Assembly (NCBI RefSeq): GCF_002994745.2
Contig: NC_037089.1
Location: 87,196,347-87,260,346 of the forward strand
Reading direction: 5' to 3'
From: Rosa chinensis
Taxonomy: Eukaryota; Streptophyta; Magnoliopsida; Rosales; Rosaceae
Length of the DNA stretch: 64,000 bases
Part shown: in pieces, positions 11,660 through 24,068 of the stretch
How the letters are laid out: every line of letters begins with the position of its first letter
Position numbering within the stretch: position 1 is the stretch's first letter
Notes under the pieces: model-generated
What the model was told of the DNA's origin: nothing
Databases searched by the model: none
The model's input: only the letters and a program-made list of their open reading frames with translations
Program-made: the position numbers and the translations under genes

Positions 11660-12708
11660 TAACATTTTTTTTTCTAGGGCTGCATAATAAGCTCGATGGA
11701 GTACTACTACGACTCGTGTTCAATTTGTTTTTAACTCGTTTGAGTTGAGTTCGTAAGAGAAACGAGTTGGTCCTAAATTCAGTGTTAAATTTAATTACAA
11801 CATAACAAGGTTAAATTTTGTTATATTTAATATATTGTAACCGCATAATTACTTTAATTTGTTTCGTTTCTTAATGGCACGATGTGACGTTTAATACATT
11901 CAAGGACCATCCTGGGAGAGCGATTTGTTGGTCGGGAAAAGGAAATCGAAACATGATTTCCATAGTTTGGATTGGTCGATATTTTAAGGTGCATGATCGC
12001 TGAACTACTGTTACCTTTCTCAACATCTAACGTTTACTGATGAAGCCACCAAATTCGATTCCCTCTAAGCGAAAGTCATAGATTGCACTTAATAGTAACA
12101 ACAAGCCGGCGGAACCAATCTCTGTTAAATTGGACTCTAGACTTTCGGGCCCTTTCATCTTCAGGTAACTAGACAATTACACAAGCACCGTACGCTGCTT
12201 TGTATAATAGTACAGCACTTGATCTAACTCGAACTAGGACTCCGTCCATGATATAGATATAGATTCTGCTTGTTCGCTCGTACTCCCCAACCACCAAAAG
12301 GATCCTAAACACCCACACACGTAGAATCCTTTTCTTGAATTTCATACTGAAATAGAATTATCTTCAAGGAAAATTGGAAAAGGCTTGCGGTATGTACTCT
12401 TATTTTTCAACTGCCATTACATAACCTAATGTAAGTACAAAGATAGTAATCCAATCATGAGAATCTGGCACTTTGAAATTTAACCAAAACTCACATGCCC
12501 AAGAAAAAATATATATAAATATTCCATGTGTGTGTATGGAGTAGCTTATTCCATCTCTTAAAATGACACTCCTATGGTCACTCCATTACGAATTACTGTT
12601 TCGAGCCAATTTGACATGGAAACAAAACTTTGATTACAATGTGAAAAAAAAAATTATTTCCAGACTGTCTTCTCAGAAGCAAAACATTGAATGAAACCAG
12701 AGTGGCGG
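11660..12708. other. Intergenic region
   Basis: No gene is recognised over about 1 kb. The last part, next to 12708, should include the 3' untranslated region of the cytochrome c1 gene on the minus strand. Confidence 0.5.
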
Positions 12709-14781
12709 CTAGTTCACAACATCCAGAACCAGCTTGCGAGACTTCAGAACTGACCACTTCAATCGTCGGTAATAAGCAGCTTGAAGTAGTGCCAATGAGA
12801 GAACAAAAATCCATTTGAATCCCATCTGCATTTTAGGATACCTAATGTCAGAATCTACATAGTGAGATGATGTGTCAATCTGCAAAAATGGCTAAAATGC
12901 AAACATACCAGTTTCCTCTCTTCCATTTCTGGTTCTGCAGCCCACGACAAGAATGACACTATATCTTTTCCCATCTGCAACATATTAACAACTAGTTTCA
13001 GCTACCCTCTAGATATAACAAACCTGCACATAGTATATGCATAGAGATATACAAACCTGAGCCTCAGTAGCAGGAGTACCATCTTCATACTCAACAGCAC
13101 CATCATTAAGCATTTTAGGCATGGCAATTGCTCCCCCAGGAAAGTAAGGATTGTAGTGCAGACCATCTCTGATCTACAATAGCAGTTAATTAATTACAGC
13201 ACACTCATAGGGTCATAAGCAATGTGAAAACGAGAGCCAATTCTAAGTTTTGCGTTTCCATTTATTGATGCCCAGAGACTATTTGGAATTAAATTGTCTG
13301 TGTTTCCCTATTAAAAAGGATTGGATTAACTCAACACTTCACAAAGCACAACTATGCGGCAGAATAGATCAGAGGTTGTTGCAGTGTTTGACCAATCACA
13401 ATTCACAAAATTTCATAAAAGGATAACTATATATTTTGTGGAAGGCTGCCTCGTGTGAAATCATGAAGTGCAATTTTGTATAACATGCAAGCTTCTTCTA
13501 CATTTTTTTTTATCTTTCTGATCAGTCTTTCATATTAAATTATGAATGGATACCTGAACACCAGCTGGAGGATCACGGTAACCTGTGAGAAGGGCAAATA
13601 CATAATTCTGACCATTGTGACGAGCCTGAAAAGGACATGGGTGAGATAATGCCAGGGGTATTCATAATGTGAATCATTAAAAATTCATTAGCTGAAGACT
13701 GGAAGTACCTTTGTGATAAGACTTAGATCGGGAGGATATGCCCCACCATTGGCAAACCTAGCTGCCTGCTCATTTGCATACGGCTCAGGGAATCGATCAC
13801 TGAGTTTACCGGGGCGAGTGAACATCTCACCCTCATCATTAGGGCCATCAGTTACCTCAATCTCAGCGGCCATAGCCTTTGTCTCCTCTTCGGTATATGC
13901 AACGCCCACCAAGTCACGGTAAGATACTAAAGACATGGAATGGCAGGATGCACAGACTTGTGTGTAAACCTGATGACCACGGCGAATCCTGCTCAAGTAA
14001 AATAGAACTTATATCAGCAACCAATTGTATCATGATATAGCATTTCAGTCACAAAATGTAATTGGAAATCTCGTTTGGGGGCCACCATGGGGAGAAAACG
14101 AAAAAGTAAAGAGATGAAAATGTAACCCAAACCATTTGAAAAGAATAAATTGAAAGAGTAAAAAGTTATTTATTTATTTATTTTACCAGAAACTAACTTT
14201 TTAGTAAATGAATAGGTTCAGTTTGAACTCACGAAGCATGATCATATGAGCTAAGGATTCCCTGGTGAGGCCATGGGTAGTTTGGGCACTCTAATCCATG
14301 CTCAGCCTCATCAGCAGATGCTACAGTTGCAAAACCTAATAGTCCTGAAACACCTGCTCCAAGCAGTGCAAATGCTCTGAGGGACTTTGTCCCAGCATCA
14401 TCTTTCTTAGATGCTAGGGAAGACAAAAAGGACGGGGCCTGCAATTTAATTCGGAACAATAGTTATTAAGATACAAAGCAGTATAAAAACTAGCACAGTA
14501 CTAGAAAAGAAAAAGGTAAAGGGAGTGGTGCTAGTATGAAATCAAACTTCTAATTTCTTATAATAGAGTATCAATGCTGGTTCCCATTCTCATTCATGAA
14601 TCAAATCACACTTACTCCAAGAAGCAAACACATACTAAACCAAACTCTCCATTATTTAATCAGTTCCAACAAGGAAAAAGAAAAGGGGGGGGGGGGGGGG
14701 GATAGAGGATTCTTAGTTTCTTACGGTAGATTGAAACCGAAGTTTCCTCCTCAATAACTGGTGGATCGCTCCTCCAGCCAT
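12709..14781 (-). CDS. CYC1: Cytochrome c1, heme subunit of mitochondrial complex III
   Basis: Seven coding exons on the minus strand: 14725-14781, 14233-14438, 13709-13988, 13554-13625, 13057-13173, 12909-12974 and 12709-12825. All borders are GT-AG and the frame is continuous over 304 codons, close to the usual plant length. The protein carries electrons from the Rieske centre to cytochrome c at the inner mitochondrial membrane. Visible features: an N-terminal presequence rich in Arg and Ser, the heme-binding CASCH (residues 100-104), the GGAIAMPKM segment whose Met223 matches the axial heme ligand, and a C-terminal membrane anchor ([17 protein letters not shown], from about 269) followed by basic residues. 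An intron containing a 17-G run lies between exons 1 and 2. A leader intron upstream of 14795 is likely. Confidence 0.96.
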
Positions 14782-15237
14782 TTCAGTCAATACTCCTGTC
14801 AATTCATCAAAAGCATATATCAGTAATCAAAATTTAACTAAAACACCTCAAAATCATCAATTTTCTCCTATCATTCTGCTTAACATCCCCAAAATTTACA
14901 TTCCTTGTGCTGCTAATGCTCAAAAATAGAAAAGCAATAACAGAGTATACTTGCAAACACACACACACGCATATATATATTGAAAGGCATCACTGTAATG
15001 ATTACAGTACTGCAAACCACAATACATCAAAGACTCACTAACAATCACACTTTCAATTAAACTATAAGCTCGGTGTTATTGAGATTGGAACAGATGAAAT
15101 TTTAACTAACGCAATTGATTGGCAGAGCCAAAATTAGATGCAGATATCAAACCCTAAGCCAAAAGGAGAGCCTCAGATCTGTGAGGGTCGAGCGGATTAA
15201 GAAAATGAGAGTGAAAAAGAGAGGGAGAGAATGGACT

Positions 15238-15345
15238 CACAGTCGGACGGCGACGAGCCTCTGGTGTCGGAGAATCAAAGGAGCTGCCGGAGCTCGGAGA
15301 TCCAAATGAAGACGAAGGAGGAGGAGGTCTGAGGACCAAAACAGT
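15238..15345 (-). other. Probable 5' leader exon of cytochrome c1
   Basis: On the minus strand a GTGAGT donor follows the sequence at about 15238. An acceptor (TTGACAG) lies just upstream of the cytochrome c1 start codon, near 14797. This fits a noncoding first exon and a leader intron of about 0.44 kb, common in plant housekeeping genes. It is inferred from splice signals only. Confidence 0.4.
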
Positions 15346-16343
15346 TCGTTGTATGCGAGAGAAAATGGGGTGCTCTACGCCTTTAATCTATTGGTACAGG
15401 TTTTGGGCTGATTAGTGGGCTTTGATTTGGGCTAGGCTTTCTCAGTTTCGACTGGGTTAGTGTGAGGTTAGTACTAAGCCACGCTTTTATTTTTGAGACA
15501 TATGTGGTCCTTTTCGAATGGTTGATGAGGTCGTGTGGAAGATAAGTAGGGCTTCTAGCAAATTAAAAGAATTTTATTGCCATTACTTGTTACATTTTCG
15601 TGCGACATTGGCATGGTTGAAAAACAAAGACTCGGTGCATTTGGTTTTGTGATTTGGCTAGAAACTAGCAACCAAACTAACGATTTTGTTTCTCTCTGGA
15701 CGAAAGACCAACTTAAGTCTAAGAATCTAAACTTTGTCTGGCTTTAATTCATACTAACTCGGTACAAATTCGGCCGCATTTGGAAAAATTCGCGTTGGAA
15801 AAGAACGAGATATGGTGAAGTATCTTTATATTAGTTACATAGACACCATCACACATAATTATCGACTTAACCAAATTAAAACTGATTGTGCGGTTCCTAA
15901 TTTAGGTTCTCTAATATCGAAAAGTCCCCGTGTGACCTCATTTGAAATTATGGTAAAATATTTGCTTATAATATTATTGACTTAGCTAGTTAGCTTTATG
16001 CTCATTTATTTTGAGCAATCTATAAATGCTGATTAATGGAGTCCATTAGCCCAACGCGGGTTCACCAAAACCACCAAATCACCAATACGGCTGCCGTCGG
16101 TATGCCAAGAAAAACGACTGCCGCAGATTTATAAAATCATACTTACATTGGAAAGAAATAAGCAAACGAAATAGTTTTGTAAATTTAATTTGGAAAAGGC
16201 AAAGGCACATGTAAAAGCAGCGAATAATTAAAACCGTTGGCGCCCAACTCTTTTTTGGCTCTGCTCAACAATCTTTCTTCTCTTACAATGTCTCTCTTTT
16301 ATCTATTTATGGGTGTTTCTGGTTATGGGTTTTGGGATGAAAG
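15346..16343. other. Divergent intergenic region
   Basis: About 1 kb between the divergent cytochrome c1 and kelch genes, so both promoters should lie here. I see no further gene. The kelch leader near 16250-16340 is T/C-rich. Confidence 0.5.
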
Positions 16344-19320
16344 ATGGCCAGGCTTACCCAAAATCACACCACTTCTTCTTCTTCTTCTTCAAAATTGAAA
16401 TGGGTGTTTCTGACATGTTGCATGGCTCTGCTTGGAGCGGCTCTAATTGTAGATTTCTTCTGGGCTTCATCTTCTTATTCTTCCTCTGCGTATTCGATTA
16501 TTGGTTCTGGTTTGGAGCTCCAGAAAACTCCGACCCTTGTGGTACCAAATGCCACAGTCAGCAATGCTGGCCAGGTGAGACACCTTTGCGTCAAATCCCA
16601 TTTTGCATTTTATCTATTTTATCTATCTTGCTGCAATTTTAGAGGAAAAGGTAGAAACTTTACTGTTAATATGGATTTTAAACTTTAGGCTGTGATACCC
16701 ATTTGCACTCATCTGTTGTATTTCTTTGTAATCTGAAATGAGGTAGAAATTTGGAGGAAAAGGTAGAAACTTTACTGTTCTTTGGGGTTTTAGGACTTTA
16801 AGGATCTTAAATATGGAGATTCTTTGTTTCTGACCTAAAGTGTTGGAAATGAGGATTCATATGCACTTGGACTTTGTCATTTACCATATTAATGGGAGTT
16901 TCTTGTTCTGCATTCTGATTTTTCTGGTTGGTTATAAGGGGTCTTCTTAAATATGTTTGTGATTTGATTTGAGGTATTTCGCCGGAAATTTAGTGTGGAA
17001 AAGAAAGAAACTTTACAGTTATTTGGACTTCTTTCTTGTTTCTCAGCCCAAAGTGTTTGAAATAGATGCATTTGAACTTTGTTGTTTGCCATATTAATGG
17101 GATTTTGGCATTTGGATGATTTATGGTTGGTTATGAGATTTGTTTTTATACATGTAGAAAGAAGTTTTGGGAGACAAAAATGAACGTGTTCCTGAGAGAT
17201 TACTGTCTGGGACGTTTGCTGATATAGCTGCACCTGAGCTACCATGGGAGGAGATGCCACAAGCACCTGTACCTCGTCTCGATGGAGCTGCAATACAGAT
17301 CAAGAATCTATTTTATGTGTTTGCAGGATATGGCACTCTTGACTATGTGAGTATCTTATCTATCTCTGAGTTTTTTGCTTGTATGATATTTATCTTTGAC
17401 ACTAGATTGCATTGATCTATTTTGCCAAATTTGTTACCATAGGTCTTAAGATGTTGGATGCTAATGGAATTAAACCAAATCATTAGTTGATGGTTCTTGA
17501 CGTTCATTGGTTTATGCAAATATTGGTGTTACAGGTGCATTCTCATGTTGATGTATTCAATTTCTCCGACAATACCTGGGGAGGAAGGTTTGATATGCCA
17601 AAAGAGATGGGACATTCACATTTAGGAGTGGCCTCTGATGGGAGATACATATATGTGATATCAGGACAGTATGGTCCCCAATGCAGAGGGCCTACAGCTC
17701 GTTCATTTGTGTTGGACACCGAGACAAAGAAATGGAGTAGTATACCGCCATTACCTTCTCCTAGGTTTGTAATCTGATCAGGCTTTACATCGATGCTGTG
17801 CATGGATTTTTAGAAGTACAATTTGGATGTTGCTTCATGTTCTTTTGATTTAATCTGCTGTGATAGTCACATGCTAGTCCTTAACTTAGTCTTCTGAATA
17901 AGATGATATCTTCTTTTACGTGTTATCCATAATCAAAAAACTTTTTATATCATTAAGCTCCAGATTTTGGGAAACTTATTGATGCGCTTTCTTAGTGTTT
18001 AGTGCTCTACTGTTCTTAGTAGAAACAGTTGGAAAGGAAAATTTTGTTCCTTTACATGGGCTTGCAACAGTTAGAGCAGATGCAGTGCTCTAACAAAAGA
18101 TGCTGTTTCTCATTTGAGACTTAAGACTGCTGATCCAATGAAGCTTTATTGCCATTAGATTTCTATGAATAGATAGACCTTTTGTAGCATAAATCATCTA
18201 GTTGACACCAAAATGATAACTTTTGGCAGGTATGCTCCAGCAACTCAATTATGGAGAGGCAGGCTCCATGTGATGGGTGGTAGCAAAGAAAACCGCCATA
18301 CGCCTGGTGTGGAGCACTGGAGTATTGCTGTGAAAGGTGGTAAAGCATTGGAGGAAAAGTGGCGGGAAGAAGTACCTATTCCACGTGGAGGGCCACATAG
18401 GTTTGTGAACTATCATTACAACCATCAATTTTATTAATTAAAAAATTTTCCTTACTTGAAGTTTCTGTAACATTTTCTGATTGAGGGTGTCACTGTTCTA
18501 ACAGGGCTTGTGTTGTAATCAATGATCGCCTCTTTGTTATTGGCGGTCAAGAGGGTGATTTTATGGCCAAGCCTGGTTCTCCAATTTTCAAATGCTCGCG
18601 CAGGCATGAGGTACTGTTTTGTTCTAATTAGATATTGTCCTTGGATTGGTTTCAGTTGGCTGCATTGTTCTGACTTATGCTACTTCCTTATTTTACTTTA
18701 TCTAATGGTTAGCACAGTTATGTTGACATGGTGAACTGAAGAGTCAGCATTTACTCGGTTGATGTCTTGAGCACTCAAACATCTTCACTCACTGTTTCAG
18801 GTGGTCTATGCTGATGTTTATATGCTTGATGATGAAATGAAATGGAAAGTGTTACCTCCTATGCCGAAACCAAACTCTCACGTAGAGTGTGCTTGGGTAG
18901 TTCTCAACAATTCAATTATCATCACTGGCGGTACAACAGAAAAGAACCCAATCACCAAAAGGATGATCCTCGTCGGGGAGATCTTCCAATTTCATTTGGA
19001 CTCGATGGTATTAATCTTCTCCTATCATCATTAAGACCAAAAACCAGCATATATGCATCACGTTGATAATGAATCATTCCTATGCTATCACTTGCACCAC
19101 TTTAGTCTTACTTGTGGTACAAATTTGAAAGTTTATGCTTGCTCTTTTGTTACAGACATGGTCAGTGATTGGGAGGCTTCCATACCGAGTAAAAACCACA
19201 TTAACTGCTTTTTGGGATGGCTACTTGTATTTTACATCCGGGCAGCGAGACAGAGGACCAGATAATCCACAGCCAAGACAGGTGGTTAAAGATATGTTTA
19301 GGACCAAATTGAGCTTGTAG
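16344..19320 (+). CDS. Kelch-repeat protein with N-terminal membrane anchor
   Basis: Seven exons: 16344-16574, 17158-17346, 17535-17764, 18230-18400, 18505-18610, 18801-19007 and 19156-19320, giving 432 residues without a frame break. The N-terminus has a Ser run, then a single hydrophobic span (KLKWVFLTCCMALLGAALIV, about residues 17-36), suggesting a type II membrane or Golgi-type anchor. The rest is a kelch beta-propeller: FYVFAGYGTLDYVHSHVD, NTWGGRFDMPKEMGHSHLG, RLHVMGGSKENR, RLFVIGGQEGDFM and ITGGTTEKNP are successive blades. It matches the Arabidopsis At3g27220 family as I remember it. The biochemical role is unknown. Exon 6 and the 3' flank recur as broken copies at 21.5-22.3 kb. Confidence 0.92.
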
Positions 19321-19760
19321 AGTTGTAGTCCAATTGCTTTCTAACAGTATTTGTGATCTTCTTTTTCACCTTCTTAGTTAAGAAGGGGCAATTTTATCGA
19401 TTCTTTTTACCTTTACCTATATAGTTATTTAATGATTTTACATGTACATCGTGTAAAGCAATCAAATTCGCTAATCAGTTTAGTTTCTGTTAGAACCTTG
19501 GCAACTGTACTGATACATATGTTTGGTATTCCAAGCTATTTCTCACGGAAATCTCTTGGCCAGTAGCTGTAACTATTATACTTTACAATTTCTTTACTCA
19601 GATTGTTCACTTTTCCAGTTTCATTTTGGTTTTGGTTTCCTATTTGGGTTGGGATCGTTTTCCAAATAATTCAAGGTTTGATGCTGAAGCCTAAGTCCGC
19701 CCACTTGGAGAAGGCAAGTTCGAATAAGTCAAGCAAGACCATTAGTGAAGAGAAAGCAAT
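19321..19760 (+). other. Kelch 3' flank and F-box 5' flank
   Basis: Short spacer between the kelch stop and the F-box start. It contains the kelch 3' untranslated region and the F-box promoter. Pieces of it recur at about 21650-21850, 22020-22570 and 27232-27292, for example CCAGTAGCTGTAACTATT and TTTGGGTTGGGATCGTTTTC. Confidence 0.6.
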
Positions 19761-20984
19761 ATGGAGCAGAGACTTGACCTAAAACGCTGCAGCTACAGCA
19801 GCAGCTTACCACAAACCATAGCCAACACGGAAGATATCCTTACAGAAATCCTTGTGCGTTTGCCTGATCGACCTCTGGTTCGATTCAAATGCGTCTCCAA
19901 GCATTGGCTCTCTCTTATCTCTGACCCTAACTTCTGTCATCGCCACACCCTTAGGAACCCCCACTCCATCTCCGCCGTCTTTACTAAATCATCCACTGGC
20001 TTGTATTTCGTCCCTCTTGATCTTGATCATGATGTTAGTAGTACTAGTAACCACGGAAACCAAAAGCTATCTGGTTCTGCAGGGTCTGGTAAACCCACCT
20101 GCAATCCTCTTAACTTCGTTCCAACCCTATATGACACCGTGATTATCCAGTCCTGCAATGGCCTTTTCTTGTGCTGTCCCAATCCTCCAATAATTAACAG
20201 TCCATATTATGTTCTCAATCCCACAACCAACTAGTTCTCCACACTTATTCCTCCAGCTGCTGCTGCCGCTACTACACATCAACGCCGTGTCTTCGGTTAG
20301 GCTTTGGCTTTTGACCCTTCCAAATCACCTCATTACAATGTGGTATTGCTTTGGAGCGTTAATGAACCAGAAGATGACTATTGCCCTTATTTTCACATAG
20401 AGATATATTCTTTTGAGACTCAAAGTTGGAGACTTCTAGATTCCTCTTTCATTAGGGCAGGTAATGTCAGCTATGATGAAGGGGTATACTGCAATGGCGC
20501 TGTTCATTGGGTAGGCATGGATAGTGAGATGTCGTACTATCACCTAGATGAAGAGCGTGTTGGATTTGTTAATGGTTCTCCTACGCCTTCGGAGAAGAAT
20601 TTATTTTGGAGGTATTTTTGGGAGTCTCATGGTGGTGGCCATTTGCATCTTATTGATATGTATCGGCCTAATCTTACTGCATTTGAAGTGTTGGAGATGG
20701 GGAGAGACTACTCTGGTTGGTTTGTCAAGTACCGTGTTGATCTGGATCCCATATTCTCTACTTACCCGCAGCTTCCATGGTATTTTATTGTTGCTCTCTT
20801 TATTGCTCGAGAGGAAACTGAAGGAGAGGAAAGTTCATCTTTGTTGCTGCATATTCCTGGTAAAGTCATCTCTTATAATCTTAGGAGCAATACTTTCAAA
20901 TCTTTTGAGTTACCTCCTGAGGCCGGCGGTAATGATCCTTGTAACAGAGTTGGCCATCAAAATTTTTGGCTTGTGTTTGATTGA
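19761..20984 (+). pseudogene. F-box protein gene with two in-frame stop codons
   Basis: A single exon reads from the ATG at 19761 to TGA at 20984 in one frame, with the order expected for the F-box family related to At5g07610: an F-box (TEILVRLPDRPLVRFKCVSK, residues about 29-48), then a C-terminal F-box-associated region (VLNPTT, FDPSKSPHYNVVLLW, YSFETQSWRLLD, GAVHWVG). Two TAG codons interrupt it, at 20232-20234 just after NPTTN and at 20298-20300 just before ALAFDPSK. No frameshift separates them, and no intron signals remove both. All else is intact over about 408 codons, so the gene was lost recently or the stops are polymorphic. A short F-box-only product of 157 residues could still be made. 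Confidence 0.8.
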
Positions 20985-21529
20985 AGCTTGTGTGTGGTGG
21001 AAGTTGTTTATTTGCTTTTGGTCGTAACATTAAGAATTGTTAATTTGGGTTAATTTGGTGTCAGAAAAATTATATTTACTCATGTGAAGCACAGTTGTCA
21101 TCATTCTAATAACTATGAATTTAGTTTCATTTCCATTGCTTATTTCAGTATGGATCAATTGCTACTTTTGTTCTACCTACCTAGGCTATTGTCGATGTCA
21201 TGCAATAGAATGATGTAAATAAATACAAATTTGAACACCAAAGGACTGCACATATATCTATTAAAGTTCAGCATATCTGTCAAAGTTAACTGTGGGGAAA
21301 TTGCACTTCGTTTGAAGCTTTTAGCTAATCTGTTCACCTATCAAATCCAAACCTACAACAAGCTAGATATGACAGCCTTGGAAAAGCAAGAAATATAAGT
21401 AAACTCCTTGTGCTGAGAGGAATCTTCTTGCTGATGCAGTGAGTAGGAGCAAAGCAAGAGCAAGCTCCTTCCTGTAGATCCCATTTTTCTTCTTGTTCTT
21501 CTTCTTGGGAGGTGCTGCAACTTCTTTTG

Positions 21530-22570
21530 GCATGGTGAACTGAAGAGTTGTCATTTACTTATTTAGTTGATGTCTTAAGCACTCGCACATCTTATAGCCT
21601 CAGTTCTCTCACTGTTTCAGGTGGTTTATGCTCTGATATTACTTGTAATGTATGCATGCTCCGCGCAATCAAATTTGATAAACAGTTTAGTCTCTGGTGG
21701 CATGTTGGTAACTACTAATTATACATATATCCGTATAGTTCTTTCTCATGGAAGTCCTCTTGGCCAGTAGCTGTATCTTTTTATTTACAATATTGTTAAT
21801 CAGATTGTTCACTTTTCCAGTTTCAGTTATAAACAGGACTCACCTGAACTCTCGGTCCTCTTCGTCTAATTGCTCTGCCTATTAATAACCTTGACCGACT
21901 AATGAACTATCAAGAAATGTCGTCTGGAGTTTTTATTTAAAATTGAAAATTCAATTTTACAGATAGTCTTATTCCTAAGGTCGTATGAGTTATATTCATA
22001 CGTCTTTTATCAACTGATTGTAACAGTACTTGAGATCTTCATTTTCACCTTCTCAGTTAAGGGTCAATTCTGTCGATTGATCTTTTACCTTTACCTAGAT
22101 AGTTCAGTGGTTTTACATGTACATAGTGTATCAATACTGCGAGCAATCAAATTCACTAATCGGTTTAGTTTCTGATAGCAAGTTCGTAACTGTACTGATA
22201 CACATGTTTGGTGTTCAAAGCTATTTCTCACATCTCTTGGCCAGTAGCTGTAACTATTGTACTTTACAATATCGTTACTCAGATTGTTCACTTTTCCAAT
22301 TTCAGTTGTAAACAGTACTCACCCAAACATGGGTTGTGAACTATTGATGTTTTTGTGAATTCCTTTTTGGATATCAGGTTTTAGAGCAAGCACCAACAGA
22401 CACCAGCAAACTAGGTTTGTGGTAATTTCCTGTCTTTAATTTGGATTTGGTTTTTGTTTTCAGTTTGGGTTGGGATTGTTCTCCTTTGTTAATTAGGAGT
22501 CGAGGTTTGATGGCATTATATAAAGCCTAGTCCGCCCCGCCCTCTTGAAGAAGCTAAGTTTGAAGCAAAA
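21530..22570 (+). repeat. Degenerate copies of kelch 3' region and F-box promoter
   Basis: 21530-21660 resembles the kelch intron 5/exon 6 junction at 18727-18820 (GGTGAACTGAAGAGT, then CACTGTTTCAGGTGGTYTATGCT). It then jumps to kelch 3' untranslated sequence at 21650-21840, and a third copy of that flank runs from 22018 to 22325. 22435-22570 resembles the F-box 5' flank at 19625-19740 (TTTGGGTTGGGAT, GGTTTGATG, AAGCCTAAGTCCGCCC or close). So the unit kelch end plus F-box start was duplicated and then eroded. A minus-strand frame at 21363-21532 (Lys-rich then hydrophobic) lies next to it, and I cannot assign it. Confidence 0.7.
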
Positions 22571-22711
22571 AGAACAAGAGAGCAAATAAGTCCTTAAAGA
22601 GAACTGAGAGAAATCAAAAGTTGCTTCTGGCTGACTAGGCGCAAAAAGAACAAGAGAGCAAATAAGTCCTTAAAGAGAACGGAGAGAAATCAAAAGTTGC
22701 TTCTGGCTGCC
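22565..22711. repeat. 76-bp tandem duplication next to hAT element
   Basis: 22565-22640 and 22641-22711 are nearly identical (GCAAAAAGAACAAGAGAGCA through TTGCTTCTGGCTG). They differ by a T to G change in GAACTGAG/GAACGGAG. The second copy is cut at its end by the hAT element that starts at 22712. Confidence 0.85.
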
Positions 22712-23884
22712 CAGAGCCGTCTCAAACTTTTCTGAGGCCCTGTGCGAAAGTTTAAAATGCGGCCCTCCAAGCTTCAGTCTTATATGAAATTTATACTGGA
22801 ATAAACTCAAAAAATAAAATCAAATAACCAACATGTATCATCAATATCATTAGATGAGCCTACAAAAAATGCTAAATATTCAATACAAACATAAAGTTTG
22901 CAACAAAAGATAATTACAAAAATATGCTTGATCTGGAACCCTCAAAATAACACATTCTAGCAGTGTTGATTGATATTCATTTCAAAATCCATCTCCTTGC
23001 CTTCTTACCTGCAAACTGATCAATTAGCTGATCACAATTGATTTTTCCAAGATATTCGTTCTCAATCGAAATCAAAGCAAGTCCATTTAGTCTTTCTTGT
23101 AACATAGTTGATCGCAAATAAGACTTCAATAACTTTAACTTGGAAAAACTCGTCTCAGCTGAAGCAATAGTAACAGGCACAGTTAACAATATTCGCTATG
23201 CAAGTCTAACAACTGGGCAAGTATTCCTTTCCTGTAAGAAATTCAATATATCACTAGCTGTCTCTTAGCAAATCAAGGTGAATGAGAGAACCTGATTCCC
23301 TGAACTCAAAGTATAGTCTGAGACTCTGAGTTTGTTCACTGCTCAACTTCTCCAATTTTCTCAATTCCAGAATCCCACAAAATTGCTAGACGGCCTACTG
23401 GCCTAGACCTTTGCAATATGGAAATCAAATCAAACCATTAGAAATAACACATCAAATAATCATTATGGGGCAGAGTAAATAACACAGTAAATATTGGTTC
23501 AATCATACCTGAGTGGTTGAGTAGAGAGGTACTGAGGTCAATGAGAATTGAGGAGAGGAGTCGAGGAAAGACAGAATGCAGAAAAAAGAGGAGGATAAGG
23601 TTTGGTTGTGTAGCTCCTAATTTCATATGATCATCAGTTTTTAATATTTATTTATATAAATATAAAACCATTAAAAGGAAAAATGGGCCCTCTAAATTAA
23701 AGGACCTCTCAAAGTCAAAGTATGCGGAGTTGTGAACGCAACAAAGTGGATTCGGGGGCCTTTTTTATATTTTTTTACACTTTTTAATATATACATAAAA
23801 CTCAAAAAAAAAAAAAATTGAGGCCCTCTTAAATGAGGGGCCCTGTGCTGTCGCACTCGTTGCACATGCTGAGAGCCGGCCCTG
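22712..23884 (-). mobile_element. hAT-family transposon relic
   Basis: The left terminus CAGAGCCGTCTCA and the inverted right terminus (CAGGGCCGGCTCT when read inward on the other strand) form an imperfect terminal inverted repeat. The following sub-termini both carry GAGGCCCT and GGGCCCT words. The flanking 8-mers (TGGCTGCC and AGTCAGCC) agree at 5 of 8 positions, as expected for an old 8-bp hAT duplication. The 1.17-kb body holds only the end of a transposase on the minus strand. It is non-autonomous and old. Confidence 0.7.
22977..23189 (-). pseudogene. hAT transposase C-terminal dimerisation fragment
   Basis: The minus-strand frame reads TVPVTIASAETSFSKLKLLK, then SYLRSTMLQERLNGLALISI. 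This is the hATC dimerisation region, as in plant zinc-finger MYM-like hAT transposases. Upstream, family-like sequence (LRKLEKLSSEQTQSL, about 23355-23310) is in frame only until a TAG near 23268, and the catalytic part is gone. It cannot make an active transposase. Confidence 0.75.
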
Positions 23885-24068
23885 AGTCAGCCAAGACTAG
23901 GCAGTCCTGGCTGACTCCTAATTAACAAAGACATACAATTCCCTAGGTAAAAAAGGAAAAAGATTCCCAAGCCAAAGTGGAAAACAAAGAAACTGAACAG
24001 TGTGTTCTCATAATGAAAAAAAAAAAAACAAGAACAAAGTATTAGATTTTCCATCTAGAACCTCAGGC

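Noticed and set aside
14686..14702. Run of 17 G as a possible regulatory G-quadruplex
   Set aside because: It is in an intron of cytochrome c1 and a pure G run is a common site of length error; no further G tracts accompany it.
16313..16642. Alternative plus-strand frame over the kelch first exon
   Set aside because: It overlaps the true first exon in another frame. The frame starting 16344 joins in phase to six further kelch exons, whereas this one does not.
20223..20310. A small intron removing both stops of the F-box gene
   Set aside because: No GT-AG pair of reasonable size spans both TAG codons, and the family is normally intronless here. The intervening codons also read as good family sequence.
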